Below are positions 45,517-54,701 of a stretch of 64,000 nt of DNA, in pieces. Position 1 is the stretch's first letter; every line of letters starts with the position of its first letter. This DNA comes from Synechococcus sp. PCC 7335 (GTDB lineage: Bacteria; Cyanobacteriota; Cyanobacteriia; Phormidesmidales; Phormidesmidaceae). Both the position numbers and the translations under genes were made by a program. Where the stretch lies: contig NZ_DS989904.1 in assembly GCF_000155595.1 (NCBI RefSeq), positions 899,354 through 963,353 of the forward strand, written 5' to 3'. Below the pieces are notes generated by a model. It was not told the origin of the DNA. It did no database searches and was given only the letters and a program-made list of their open reading frames with translations.

Positions 45517-45941
45517 CGCTTTTCTCCTTTAGATAATAATGCTGCTATCAGCTGTTCTGGTGTCATCACTTCTAGCCCTAATGACTTTTGAGCGCCTTTA
45601 AAATCACGAATATTGGAGGTAATGACAGTAGCGCCTGCATTCATAGCACAGTCAATAACTAAGTCATCACCGGCATCTGGTGAGGTTGGTCGCCAAGAGA
45701 AGTAGATAGTAGTGAAATTAGACCTTTTAACGAGCATAGATAGCAAAGGTCTCAACCGCTGCCATCGCGCAGGTGAAAGCTTACGTGACAACACATCTTC
45801 GTACTCATACACCAACGCTGTAGAAACGTTTACTGATATGAGGTCAGCATTCCAAGCATCCACAATAAGTCCTGACGCTCCCCCTTTCTGTGTCAAACCC
45901 TCAAACACAACGTTTGTATCAATAACGACTTCATCAAGCAT
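45513..45941 (-). CDS. PIN-domain toxin-like protein (COG1569 type)
   Basis: PIN domains are Mg2+-dependent RNases; this one belongs to the putative toxin family near COG1569. The 142-residue protein has the acidic residues in VIDTNVVFEGL, YEYEDVLSRKL, and GDDLVIDCAMNAGATVITSN followed by IRDFKGAQ. It is followed, with a 4-base overlap, by a ribbon-helix-helix gene that is the likely antitoxin. Both are convergent with drmD. The module lies inside the DISARM island as a passenger. Confidence 0.82.
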   Translation of the reverse strand: MLDEVVIDTNVVFEGLTQKGGASGLIVDAWNADLISVNVSTALVYEYEDVLSRKLSPARWQRLRPLLSMLVKRSNFTTIYFSWRPTSPDAGDDLVIDCAMNAGATVITSNIRDFKGAQKSLGLEVMTPEQLIAALLSKGEKR

Positions 45942-45996
45942 GACACTACTATAGCACCACCAATAGTGTCAGCTAGAAGTTTGCTCCAGGAAGTAT

Positions 45997-46869
45997 TTAT
46001 GAGCTGAGCATTTGCAGAGATTTTCTCTGCTGCCTTCTGAAAAGCCCTATGCGGACTGCTATTAGCTTGACCAAGCATAGAAGTTTTACGAACACCTGCC
46101 TGACGGTTGCCAATGCTCCTCCAAAAAAGACGGCGACAAAGAGAAAAAGGCTGCTGATATAAAAGCAAAGAAAGGTTACTGACTGTGCTTCACTGAGACC
46201 GTGGCTTAAGATAAATTGCTGGGCTATTGGCTGATTTAATAAAAAGGATGCAGCCGTAGTTTCGTAGCCAAAAAGAGCGTAGCAAAAACATATGGGTACA
46301 CATGCGAATAGAACTGCAATTACAAGGACTCTGAAGAAGTAGCGCTGAATAACTCTACCTACGCATAGAACTCCAAAAAAGCAAGCAGCAGCTAGGAAGA
46401 TCTCAGCAGATGAGTAATTGAGTGGCGTATGCGGCAAAATCGCACAGAGATAGAAGAGCCTCATTTTGCTATTGACTGCTCTATAGCCTATCTGTTCAAG
46501 CGCTTCTGCATAGTTTTCGGGTGTTGACGAATAAAGCCAGCCCAGTGCCTTTTGATATGCGACTAGTCCTGTCCGATAGATTCGCCTTATTTTATGTGAC
46601 CTAGTTCGGTTCCTCTTGGTTTTCTGTTTTCGCCTGATGGCAATAAGATAAGACGAGACAAGGCATGTGCTGAGAACAGCAACAACAGCGGATAGATAAG
46701 GGTTGCTACGTATTAAATACAAGATTTCGTTTCGTGCGATAAAGGCTCCAGAGATAGCGGTTATAGCGACTACTTTTCTGAGTTTTCCTGAACTTATACT
46801 TTCAATCTCAGGGGCATAAAAATAGAGTAAGACGAGACAGAAAGACAGAACTTTTGAGAGTATTTTCAT
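45997..46869 (-). CDS. Hypothetical multi-pass membrane protein
   Basis: The 290-residue protein is strongly hydrophobic. Likely transmembrane segments lie near residues 4-20, 33-50, 58-77, 138-150, 153-170, 180-202 and 228-262. A basic loop (RRKQKTKRNRTRSHKIRRIY) lies between the third and fourth segments and a basic tail at the end (RIGLFRRQQRKSL). No family was recognised. It sits between the PIN/antitoxin pair and the Uma2 gene on the same strand, in the island. It could be a membrane effector of a conflict system or an unrelated passenger; nothing in the sequence decides this. Confidence 0.6.
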   Translation of the reverse strand: MKILSKVLSFCLVLLYFYAPEIESISSGKLRKVVAITAISGAFIARNEILYLIRSNPYLSAVVAVLSTCLVSSYLIAIRRKQKTKRNRTRSHKIRRIYRTGLVAYQKALGWLYSSTPENYAEALEQIGYRAVNSKMRLFYLCAILPHTPLNYSSAEIFLAAACFFGVLCVGRVIQRYFFRVLVIAVLFACVPICFCYALFGYETTAASFLLNQPIAQQFILSHGLSEAQSVTFLCFYISSLFLFVAVFFGGALATVRQVFVKLLCLVKLIAVRIGLFRRQQRKSLQMLSS

Positions 46870-47024
46870 GGGTCATGTGCCTTTGCAGAATGAATCGCTA
46901 CAATCATGGCGATCTTTTCTATTTCCCATAACGGCTTTGCAAAGACTCTTAAAGAAGCTTCAGAAGAATACAGTTCCGCTTTTCGTGGAGCTACTCTTTA
47001 TTGCAAAACTTAAGCACAGATCAT

Positions 47025-47594
47025 TTATTTTGCTTGTACATTCTCGTAGAGGGCTGCGATCGCACCCCTAAACCCAACACTTTCCACAACAAAACACTCA
47101 TCTGACGATGCGTAAGACTGCAAAATCCACAATCCTTTCTCATTTCGCCGAAAGCATTCTACTCGCTGCCGATGAGTGTTGATCAACACATATTCTTGTA
47201 GGCTCTCAAGCGTTTGATAATCTGCAAACTTATCTCCCCTATCGAAGGCCACTGTCGAATCTGATAAGACTTCGGCGATGAATTTTGGATGGCGCTTAAA
47301 AGTAGTTTCGTCTTTGTCTTGCTGGTTGCAAGTGACCATGATATCGGGGTAGTAGTACCGATTTACGGCGTCAACTTGTACCTTCATATCAGAGAAATAG
47401 ACTCGACAGTCGCTGCCTCGAAGATGAGTCAGTAGCGCGGCAAATAGGTTTCCTGTGAGTGTGACATGTGCGTCTGTTGCCCCAGCCGTAGCATAGATTT
47501 CGACATCTATGTACTCATGCTTAATGGGGCTGGTTTCTTCTAGCTTCAGATATTGCTCTGGAGATAGACCAGAAGAAGACGGCGAGGCAACCAT
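47025..47594 (-). CDS. Uma2-family (DUF820) putative endonuclease
   Basis: The 189-residue protein has the short Uma2 form: LSPEQYLKLEETSPIKHEYI, then GNLFAALLTHLRGSDCRVYF, the acidic residue in YYYPDIMVTC, and KFIAEVLSDSTVAFDRGDKF with the glutamate. It matches the PD-(D/E)xK-like fold. The role is unknown, and copies are frequent in cyanobacteria, often near mobile DNA. It is divergent from drmMI, with 130 bp between them. Confidence 0.9.
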   Translation of the reverse strand: MVASPSSSGLSPEQYLKLEETSPIKHEYIDVEIYATAGATDAHVTLTGNLFAALLTHLRGSDCRVYFSDMKVQVDAVNRYYYPDIMVTCNQQDKDETTFKRHPKFIAEVLSDSTVAFDRGDKFADYQTLESLQEYVLINTHRQRVECFRRNEKGLWILQSYASSDECFVVESVGFRGAIAALYENVQAK

Positions 47595-47723
47595 GGTCAG
47601 AGTTTGGCTGTGTATGTTTTTATTGTAGCGGTGGGCGGTCGGGACTTGATCTGAAGACTGGGAACCATTGCTGAATACAGGTCAGCCGTTTACTATAAAT
47701 CACACAAATTTAACGATTCTCTT

Positions 47724-50700
47724 ATGTCTACTGCTCGTCATCATGCTGAATGGCTGTCGCTGGTTGAGGCGTCGGGGCCGTTTGTGAGTATGCCGGTGCT
47801 GCTGAAGGCCTTTCCGCAGGGGCTAGATGCGCATGATCCAGAGGTGATGCGGTTGGTGCGGCTGGCGCATGATGAGTGGCAGGCCAATCATCACGATAAA
47901 GGCATTCGTGCGGCGTGGGTAGAGTTTGTACTACGCGAGGTACTGGGCTTTCCGGAGCAAGTGCTACTGAGTGGGCAGGCGATTCCGTCAGGATTGTCGG
48001 TAACGGTGGCGGAGCAAGGGGAGACGCTGCGACCTGATTGGGTGATCAAGCAAGAAAACGTGAGGCTACTGGTGCAGGTGTATGCGCCGGGGCAGGATTT
48101 GGAGAAGGCGGTGAAAGGGTCGCGGTGGGCGGCGAGTGCGGCGGCGCGGGTGATGGAGTTGCTACATGGTACAGGAGTGCGGCTGGGGCTGGTGACGAAT
48201 GGGGAGCATTGGCTGCTGGTGAATGCGCCGAAAGGGGAGGCGACGGGCTATATCTCCTGGTATGCGACGCTGTGGCAGGAGGAAAAGCTGACGCTACGGG
48301 CGTTTCGCTCTTTGCTGGGGGTGGAGCGCTTTTTTGGTGTGGATGAGAGTGAGACGATTGAGGCGCTGCTGGCAGCGAGTGTAAATAGTCAGCAGGAGGT
48401 GACCGATCAGCTGGGCTTTCAGGTGAGGGAGGCGGTGGAGGTGCTGGTGCAGTCGATTGACCGGGCGGATCAGGATCGAAACCGAGAGCTGCTAGCGGGA
48501 CTGCCGGAGACGAGGCTGTATGAGGCGGCGCTGACGGTGATGATGCGGCTGGTGTTTTTGTTTTCTGCAGAAGAGCGGGGGCTGCTGTTGCTGGGCGATC
48601 CGGTGTATGACCAGTTTTATGCGGTGAGTACGCTGCGGGAGACGTTGCGGGAGCAGGCGGATCAGAGTGGGGAGGAGATTTTGGAGCGGCGGTATGATGC
48701 GTGGTGTCGGCTGCTGGCGATTTTTCGGGCGGTGTATGGCGGAATTGGGCATGAGGCGCTGCGGCTGCCTGCTTATGGTGGCACGCTGTTTGACCCGGAT
48801 CGGTTTGCGTTTTTGGAAGGGAGAGAGTCGGGCTCTTGCTGGCAGCGGGTGGAGGCAAGGCCGATTGAGATCAACAACAGAACGGTGCTGCATTTGCTGG
48901 AGGCGCTGCAGCTATTGGAGGTGTCGATGCCGGGGGGTGGAGGCAAGGTGTCTCGCAAGATCTCTTTTCGGGCGTTGGATATTGAACAGATTGGGCATGT
49001 GTATGAGGGCTTGCTAGACCATACGGCGGTGCGGGCGACGGAGCCGATTTTGGGGCTGGTGGGGACGAGTAAGAAGGAGCCGGAGGTGGGGCTGGGTGTG
49101 TTGGAAGGGCTTTGGGGAGATGGGGAGATGGGGGATGGGGACATAGTCAAGTTTTTGAAGAAGGCGACGGGGCGGAGTAAGTCGGCTTTGAAGAAGGCGC
49201 TGGCGGTGGATGTGGGGCAGGAGTGGAGTGCGTATGAGCTGGGGCGGCTACGGGTGGCTTGTGGGAATGATCAGGCGCTGTACGAGCGGGTGAGGCCGTT
49301 TGCGGGGCTGGTGCGGCGCGATACGTTTGGCTATCCGGTGGTGATTGGGGCGGGGAGTGTGTATGTGACGCAGGGGAGCGATCGCCGTGATACGGGGACG
49401 CACTATACGCCACGTAGTCTGACGGAGGAGATTGTGAAGTATACGCTGGAGCCGCTGGTGTATGTGGGGCCTGCGGAGGGGAAGGCGAAGGATAAGTGGA
49501 CGCTGAAGCAGGCGAGTGAGCTGCTGAGCCTAAAGGTGTGTGATATGGCGATGGGGAGTGGGGCGTTTTTGGTGGAGGTGTGTCGGTATTTGTCGGCGAG
49601 AGTGGTGGAGGCGTGGGAAAACGCGGAGGGGCGGATAAAAGAAAGAGAGAGTGGTTTGGAGGCAAGGGTGTTGCCGGATGGGTCGCTTTCTGTGGGAGAC
49701 GTAACAGAGCGATTGTTGCCTGTGGATGCGGAGGAGCGGTTGATTATGGCGCGGCGGCTGGTGGCGGATCGCTGTGTGTATGGGGTGGATAAGAATCCGC
49801 TGGCGGTGGAGATGGCGAAGCTGTCGCTGTGGTTGATTACGCTGCAAAAGCATAAGCCGTTTACGTTTTTGGATCATGCGTTGCGCTGTGGGGATTCGCT
49901 GGTGGGGGTGAGTGCGCGGCAGCTGTGGTATTGGAATATGGATACGAGTGAGGGGACGACGCCGGAGCTGTTGGCGGATGGGATTCGCAAGCAGATTGAT
50001 GAGGTGGCTGAGATGCGGCGGGATCTGGAGCGGATTTCGGTGGAGACGACGGCGGATCAGATGGAGAAAAAGACTCGGCTGGGGTTGGCGCAGGCTAAGG
50101 CGACGGGGTTGTTGGATAGCGCGGATCAGCTGTTGAAGAGTTATTTTATCTCTGCGAAGAAGAGTCGGCAAGATGACGCGCGGCAGATTATGTTGCAGGT
50201 GTATCGGGGGGAGCGGGATGAGCCGGATGAAATCGGTGGGGTGCTGGAGAAGAACAATGTGCGGCCTTTTCATTGGGAGCTGGAGTTCCCGGAGGTGTTT
50301 GCAGGGGGTGGGTTTGATGCGATCGTAGGGAATCCGCCGTTTCAGGGTGGGAAGAAAATTACTGGATCTTTAGGAAACTCTTATCGAGATTTCTTAGTAG
50401 AACAGATTGCGAATGGAATAAAAGGCAGTGCGGATTTGTGTGCGTATTTCTTCTTACGGGCAGATGGGTCGCTAAGGCTAGATGGTGGCATGGGTCTGAT
50501 TGCTACAAATACGATTGCGCAGGGAGATACAAGAGAGGTAGGACTAGATCAACTAGCAGCCAAAGGAAGGCTAATCCCTCGCGCAATACCAAGTCGAAAA
50601 TGGCCAGGGTCAGCAAGCTTAGAAGTAGCCCATATCTGGATGAAGAAGGGAAAGTGGGAAGGAGGCTTTGAGCTTAGTGAGGAGTCAGTTCAAGGGATTA

Positions 50701-51806
50701 CCCCATTCCTGACAATCCCAGGACAATCCAGTGGAAATCCTGAAAAGCTAATAGCCAACAAAGGCAGTTCCCACATTGGTTCTTATGTTTTAGGTATGGG
50801 CTATATTCTGACTCCAGATGAGGCACAGGACTTAATTAATAAAGATCAACGCAATGCTGATGTGCTTTTTCCGTACTTGAATGGACAAGATTTAAACTCA
50901 AGACCTGACCAGTCACCAAGTCGTTGGGTTATTAACTTTTTTGATTGGCCATTAGATGCTAAGCATGATGATCCAGATAAACCGAAGGGGTCACCATATG
51001 CAGCAGATTATCCTAATTGCTTATCGATTTTAAGAGAAAAGGTTAAGCCAGAACGAGATAAGAAAAAGCGAAAGCAGTATAGAGAAATCTGGTGGCAATA
51101 TGCAGAGAAGCAGAAAGCACTTTATGGTGCGATTGAGGGGTGCGATCGCGTTCTTGTACGAGCCAGAATCGCAAATATTCATTCAATCACTTGGGTTCCC
51201 AAAGGCTGGGTTTATAACGAGAAAGTCGTTGTTTTTGTTGACTGTTCTTTTACTATCATGCAGTCAAATATCCACGAGGCATGGGCCAGAAGATATAGCT
51301 CAAGCCTAAGGAAAGATATGCAATATACACCATCAGATTGCTTTGAAACCTTTCCTTTTCCTATCCAACCAAATACTCTCGAAACCATCGGCGAAACCTA
51401 CTACACCCACCGCCAATCCACCATGCTCACCCACAACGAGGGCCTCACCAAAACCTACAACCGCTTCCACAACCCCGACGACACCACCCCCGCTATCGTC
51501 AAACTCCGCGACCTCCACACCCAAATGGACACCGCCGTCGCCGCCGCCTACGGCTGGCAAGACCTCCCGCTAGACCACGGCTTCCACGAAACCAAACAGG
51601 GCCTACGCTACACCATCAGCGAAGCGGCGAGGCGCGAAGTGCTCGATCGGCTGCTGGCACTGAACCATGAGCGCTATGCGGAGGAGAAGGCATTGGGACT
51701 GCATGATAAGAAAAAGAAGAAGAGTCGGAAGAAGAAGGCGAAGGTGAAGACAAAGGCGGCTAAGAAGGAAGGGCCGCCGGAGGATCAGATGAAGTTGTTC
51801 TTTTAG
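47724..51806 (+). CDS. drmMI: DISARM methylase DrmMI: large N6-adenine DNA methyltransferase
   Basis: DrmMI is the class 1 DISARM adenine methylase. Residues about 1-250 resemble the N-terminal domain of Eco57I/type IIG-like enzymes; the SAM motif is CDMAMGSGAFLVEVCRYL near 607-624; motif IV FDAIVGNPPFQGGKK places NPPF at 870-873; the putative target-recognition domain follows to about 1209. The C terminus is basic (KKKKSRKKKAKVKTK). The length (1360) is large but usual. Codon bias changes sharply: G-ending to about 50345, AT-rich at 50350-51350, C-ending at 51356-51620, then G-ending again, suggesting recombination of the specificity part. The ATG at 47724 starts MSTARHHAEWLSLVEASG. Confidence 0.88.
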   Translation: MSTARHHAEWLSLVEASGPFVSMPVLLKAFPQGLDAHDPEVMRLVRLAHDEWQANHHDKGIRAAWVEFVLREVLGFPEQVLLSGQAIPSGLSVTVAEQGETLRPDWVIKQENVRLLVQVYAPGQDLEKAVKGSRWAASAAARVMELLHGTGVRLGLVTNGEHWLLVNAPKGEATGYISWYATLWQEEKLTLRAFRSLLGVERFFGVDESETIEALLAASVNSQQEVTDQLGFQVREAVEVLVQSIDRADQDRNRELLAGLPETRLYEAALTVMMRLVFLFSAEERGLLLLGDPVYDQFYAVSTLRETLREQADQSGEEILERRYDAWCRLLAIFRAVYGGIGHEALRLPAYGGTLFDPDRFAFLEGRESGSCWQRVEARPIEINNRTVLHLLEALQLLEVSMPGGGGKVSRKISFRALDIEQIGHVYEGLLDHTAVRATEPILGLVGTSKKEPEVGLGVLEGLWGDGEMGDGDIVKFLKKATGRSKSALKKALAVDVGQEWSAYELGRLRVACGNDQALYERVRPFAGLVRRDTFGYPVVIGAGSVYVTQGSDRRDTGTHYTPRSLTEEIVKYTLEPLVYVGPAEGKAKDKWTLKQASELLSLKVCDMAMGSGAFLVEVCRYLSARVVEAWENAEGRIKERESGLEARVLPDGSLSVGDVTERLLPVDAEERLIMARRLVADRCVYGVDKNPLAVEMAKLSLWLITLQKHKPFTFLDHALRCGDSLVGVSARQLWYWNMDTSEGTTPELLADGIRKQIDEVAEMRRDLERISVETTADQMEKKTRLGLAQAKATGLLDSADQLLKSYFISAKKSRQDDARQIMLQVYRGERDEPDEIGGVLEKNNVRPFHWELEFPEVFAGGGFDAIVGNPPFQGGKKITGSLGNSYRDFLVEQIANGIKGSADLCAYFFLRADGSLRLDGGMGLIATNTIAQGDTREVGLDQLAAKGRLIPRAIPSRKWPGSASLEVAHIWMKKGKWEGGFELSEESVQGITPFLTIPGQSSGNPEKLIANKGSSHIGSYVLGMGYILTPDEAQDLINKDQRNADVLFPYLNGQDLNSRPDQSPSRWVINFFDWPLDAKHDDPDKPKGSPYAADYPNCLSILREKVKPERDKKKRKQYREIWWQYAEKQKALYGAIEGCDRVLVRARIANIHSITWVPKGWVYNEKVVVFVDCSFTIMQSNIHEAWARRYSSSLRKDMQYTPSDCFETFPFPIQPNTLETIGETYYTHRQSTMLTHNEGLTKTYNRFHNPDDTTPAIVKLRDLHTQMDTAVAAAYGWQDLPLDHGFHETKQGLRYTISEAARREVLDRLLALNHERYAEEKALGLHDKKKKKSRKKKAKVKTKAAKKEGPPEDQMKLFF

Positions 51807-51826
51807 AGATTGGGAGGGTAGCAAAC

Positions 51827-52018
51827 GTTGCCGACCCACCCCCGGCCCCTCCGATGGAGGGGTGAGTGGTTGGCTGTGTGGTTGAGGTTGCCACTTTGGG
51901 AGGGCTATAGACTCACTGATGACTTTTGTACCGAGCCAGCCCACCAAAACAATTAGCCAATCTCCCCTCCGCCGGAGGGGTGGCCGGAGAGTAGCGGAGG
52001 TCGGGGTGGGTCAACAAC
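51827..52018. repeat. MITE-like inverted repeat element with two hairpins
   Basis: The ends pair as inverted repeats: 51827-51842 (GTTGCCGACCCACCCC) and 52003-52018 (GGGGTGGGTCAACAAC), with two mismatches. Two hairpins inside share the stem CCCCTCC/GGAGGGG (51846-51862 with loop GAT, and 51964-51980 with loop GCC). It has no gene. It resembles non-autonomous dispersed elements and lies 20 bp after the drmMI stop, where the first hairpin could also act in termination. Confidence 0.7.
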
Positions 52019-52124
52019 GTAGGCAGCTAACCAACATCTCATAATTGTGTACAGAGGAGACGACGACAGTTGTAGTGGGCATATTACGGGTTGACGACTT
52101 TAGTTCAGTGAGTAGTGATCGCCC

Positions 52125-52499
52125 ATGAAAAATCACTTTATTCCTTGCAATCCAAAGCTGACAGCTAGGGCGCGCGACCTCCGAAACAACATGACGGCAG
52201 GAGAAAAGATGCTTTGGCAGAGGCTGAGGCAGAAACGAATCATGGGATACGATTTTGATCGGCAGAAACCAATGGATCAATTTATTGTTGATTTTTACTG
52301 TAAGGCACTAGCGCTAGCAATTGAAGTGGATGGTTCTGTTCATGACACCTCAGAGGCACAGCTGCGTGACCAGGAAAGGCAAGCACGTTTAGAATCGTTA
52401 GGTGTTCGATTCTTACGATTTTCAGATGACGCTGTGAAGCAAGATATTAATGGAGTTTGCTTGACGATTATGAATTGGATAAAACAACACCGTGATTGA
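52125..52499 (+). CDS. DUF559-family putative endonuclease
   Basis: DUF559 proteins are small Vsr-like PD-(D/E)xK proteins. The 124-residue protein has ARDLRNNMTAGEKMLWQRLR, then GYDFDRQKPMDQFIVDFYCK, ALALAIEVDGSVHD with the second acidic pair, and LGVRFLRFSDDAV followed by a helix. The expected residues (FIVDFYC and IEVDG) are intact. The biological role is not established. It stands alone after the MITE-like repeat. Confidence 0.88.
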   Translation: MKNHFIPCNPKLTARARDLRNNMTAGEKMLWQRLRQKRIMGYDFDRQKPMDQFIVDFYCKALALAIEVDGSVHDTSEAQLRDQERQARLESLGVRFLRFSDDAVKQDINGVCLTIMNWIKQHRD

Positions 52500-52850
52500 A
52501 AGCCTCTGTGTCTGGCCGTTGTCCCAAGAAACATTAGTAATCGTCAGGGGCATGAGATAAATAAGCCACGAGTTCGAATTATTACAAATCGGCACCGCAA
52601 ACCACTCCAGCCAACATTCATCCCGCCCTGGAGACGTCCTACTACCCCGACTAGCAGAAGTTCAGATGCTTGTTGGCAGTATCATAATATTTTAGAACAC
52701 AGAGAAATATCTTAAAACAACCAGTGAACACCATGAAGACATAGATACCGCCGCCGCCGTCTACGACTGGCAAGACTTCATTCTAGACCACGGCTTCTAT
52801 GAAACATTGTTGTTTTCAGATGTTGTTCAACCTGCTACAGAAAGAAAGAG
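52500..52850. pseudogene. Gene-poor region with a fragment resembling the drmMI C terminus
   Basis: Within this 351-bp stretch, 52737-52803 translates to DTAAAVYDWQDFILDHGFYE, closely matching residues near 1270-1290 of DrmMI (DTAVAAAYGWQDLPLDHGFH), encoded near 51530-51595. The DNA also matches well there. The rest is not recognisable. It is a remnant of a second drmMI-like or related methylase gene, now decayed, and shares the C-ending codon style of that block of drmMI. Confidence 0.65.
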
Positions 52851-53762
52851 ATGAGCGCTCCCTTCCCAATCTTTGAGGTTTCATATGAGTCCGAACAAAC
52901 TCAAGAAGACATGGGAACCAAGCCTAAATTCTGGTTCGAGCATCCAGAAATGGGAAGGTGTTTATTCAAACAGGCACGGCCAAATACGGGTGAAGACTGG
53001 TCAGAAAAAATAGCCGCTGAACTTGCGCGACTTCTTGGCTTACCTCATGCGAGACAAGAGCTGGCCGTTTGGAGCGAGAATCCTGGCACTATCTCCCCTC
53101 TCATGATGCGTCCAGACGACTATTTAATTCATGGAAACGATATCCTAGCAGGCATTGTATCGAACTATCCTCGCGAGAAGCGATACAACGTGTCTGAGCA
53201 TACGCTGGATGCTGTCATTCAGGCAGTTAGCCATCCTGAAGTGCAAAAGCCTTATGATTGGCAACCGCCAGAGGGCATCGAAACAGCGCTAGATACATTC
53301 ATTGGCTATCTGCTTTTAGATGCCTAGATTGGGAATGGCGATCGCCATCATGAAAACTGGGGATTCATTGAAGCGATCACCCAAGGAACCTTCCTATCCC
53401 CCACCTATGACCATGCCTCTTGCTTAGGCAGAGAGCTGTTAGACCCGAAAAGGCAACAGCATCTTCAAAACAACCACGTCGATAAATACATCAGTAAGTC
53501 TATGTCTGCGTTCTATGGACAAGTGGGCGATCGAAAACCGCTCCCTACGCTATCAGCTTTTCAAAGAGCAGCGGCATTTTCTCCAAAAGCCGCTGCTGTA
53601 TGGCGATCCCGATTGGAAGAAATTACGGATGAGATGATATCATTCGTCTTCGATAAAATTCCATCAAACAGGGCGTCAACAACCGCCGTCACTTTTGCAC
53701 AGCAAGTCCTTATCATGAATAAAGAGAGGTTACAGCGTAAATCCGTGGAGAGTCCGTCGTGA
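52851..53762 (+). pseudogene. HipA-like kinase interrupted by an amber codon
   Basis: The frame is continuous over 304 codons except for TAG at 53325-53327. The N-terminal part has the HipA/CtkA-like lobe (MGRCLFKQARPNTGEDWSEK, then KIAAELARLLGLPHARQEL). After the stop it reads IGNGDRHHENWGFIEAITQG, the kinase catalytic loop, and TYDHASCLGRELL, the metal-binding Asp region. Most relatives have a Trp at the stop position (DAWIGNGDRH), so TGG probably became TAG. Without suppression the kinase would lack its catalytic loop. The downstream frame (53502-53762) is the same gene. A HIRAN gene follows with a four-base overlap (GTGA). Confidence 0.82.
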
Positions 53763-54529
53763 AAAAGCTCTTTTTGTCCTGGCAAAATCCAGTCTCTCGC
53801 CGATGGTTTCCTATCGGTCGATTAGATTTCGATGGCGGTCTCTATCGCTTTCGCTACATTCAAGGGGCGCTAGTTGCCGAGGAGAAAGGTCATTTCAGAC
53901 CCATTCGCACATTTCCAGACTTCTATATTGTTTATGAATCCCCTCGCCTTTTTCCGCTATTTGAAAATCGATTGCTTAGACGCTCTCGCCCTGAGTTTCC
54001 TGACTACGTAAAGTGGCTCAATATCCCTAAAAAATCTGACGATCCTATCGCGCTCCTATCGCGCAGTGGCGGTCAGCGAATGACTGATACGTTTGAAGTA
54101 TTTCCCTGCCCGCAGCCTGACGAAAACGGACTTTATCGCATTCACTTCTTTGTTCATGGTCTGCGCTATATGCCTTCAGAAACTCAAACGCATATTCAAC
54201 AACTCAAAGCAGACACCCAACTATTCATCATGCAAGATAGTCAGAACGACTTTGACACCGATGCCCTGCTGCTGCGTACCGAAGACTGTCGCAATGTAGG
54301 GTACTGTCCTCGGTATCTCACTAATGATGTACTACAGCTATTGAACAAGGATCCTCAAAATTTGTCGGTGGTGGTGGAGCGCGTCAATCCTCACCCTACA
54401 CCCGTACAGTTTAGATTGCTCTGTCACCTAAGAGCAAAATGGTCAGAAGCCTTTCAGCCGTTCTCAGGAGATCTGTACAAACCATTGGTAGAAGAGGTCG
54501 CCACTACGGTTCATGCGTGTACGCAATAG
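53759..54529 (+). CDS. HIRAN-domain protein partner of the HipA-like kinase
   Basis: The 256-residue protein starts at GTG 53759, overlapping the kinase stop by four bases. Residues about 1-110 form a conserved but unnamed domain (LFLSWQNPVSRRWFPIGRLD, then FPDFYIVYESPRLFPLFENRL). Residues about 125-205 match a HIRAN domain: FFVHGLRYMPSETQTHIQQL, LFIMQDSQNDFDTDALLLRT, then VGYCPRYLTNDVLQLL. HIRAN domains bind DNA 3' ends or ssDNA in HLTF and are found in bacterial conflict systems. Tight coupling suggests it acts with the HipA-like kinase, possibly as its antitoxin or substrate; this is inferred from context. Confidence 0.78.
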   Translation: MKKLFLSWQNPVSRRWFPIGRLDFDGGLYRFRYIQGALVAEEKGHFRPIRTFPDFYIVYESPRLFPLFENRLLRRSRPEFPDYVKWLNIPKKSDDPIALLSRSGGQRMTDTFEVFPCPQPDENGLYRIHFFVHGLRYMPSETQTHIQQLKADTQLFIMQDSQNDFDTDALLLRTEDCRNVGYCPRYLTNDVLQLLNKDPQNLSVVVERVNPHPTPVQFRLLCHLRAKWSEAFQPFSGDLYKPLVEEVATTVHACTQ

Positions 54530-54701
54530 CTTTATAGAAAATGTCGCTTGGCAGTACGATTGAGCGGTGATGCTACTATTTAAACAGCCTTGTAGCACCT
54601 GGCAACACGCATCAAAAGGCTTCAGCGTAGGAGGACTTTACCTAGATTTCAACTTCAGTTGCTTTGCGATCGCCCTTGTCCTGCTTGAGAGGTATACACC
54701 T

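Noticed and set aside
48046-48858. Long minus-strand ORFs opposite drmMI (also 49530-50273, 49147-49665)
   Set aside because: The coding strand is very G-rich at third positions, which suppresses stops on the other strand. The products are proline/serine/arginine-rich low-complexity sequences, and the plus-strand methylase motifs are clear.
52560-52590. A possible second copy of the tRNA-Pro 3' end marking the right end of the island
   Set aside because: Only GTTCGAAT is shared with the T arm; the flanking bases do not match the tRNA, and this short match is expected by chance.
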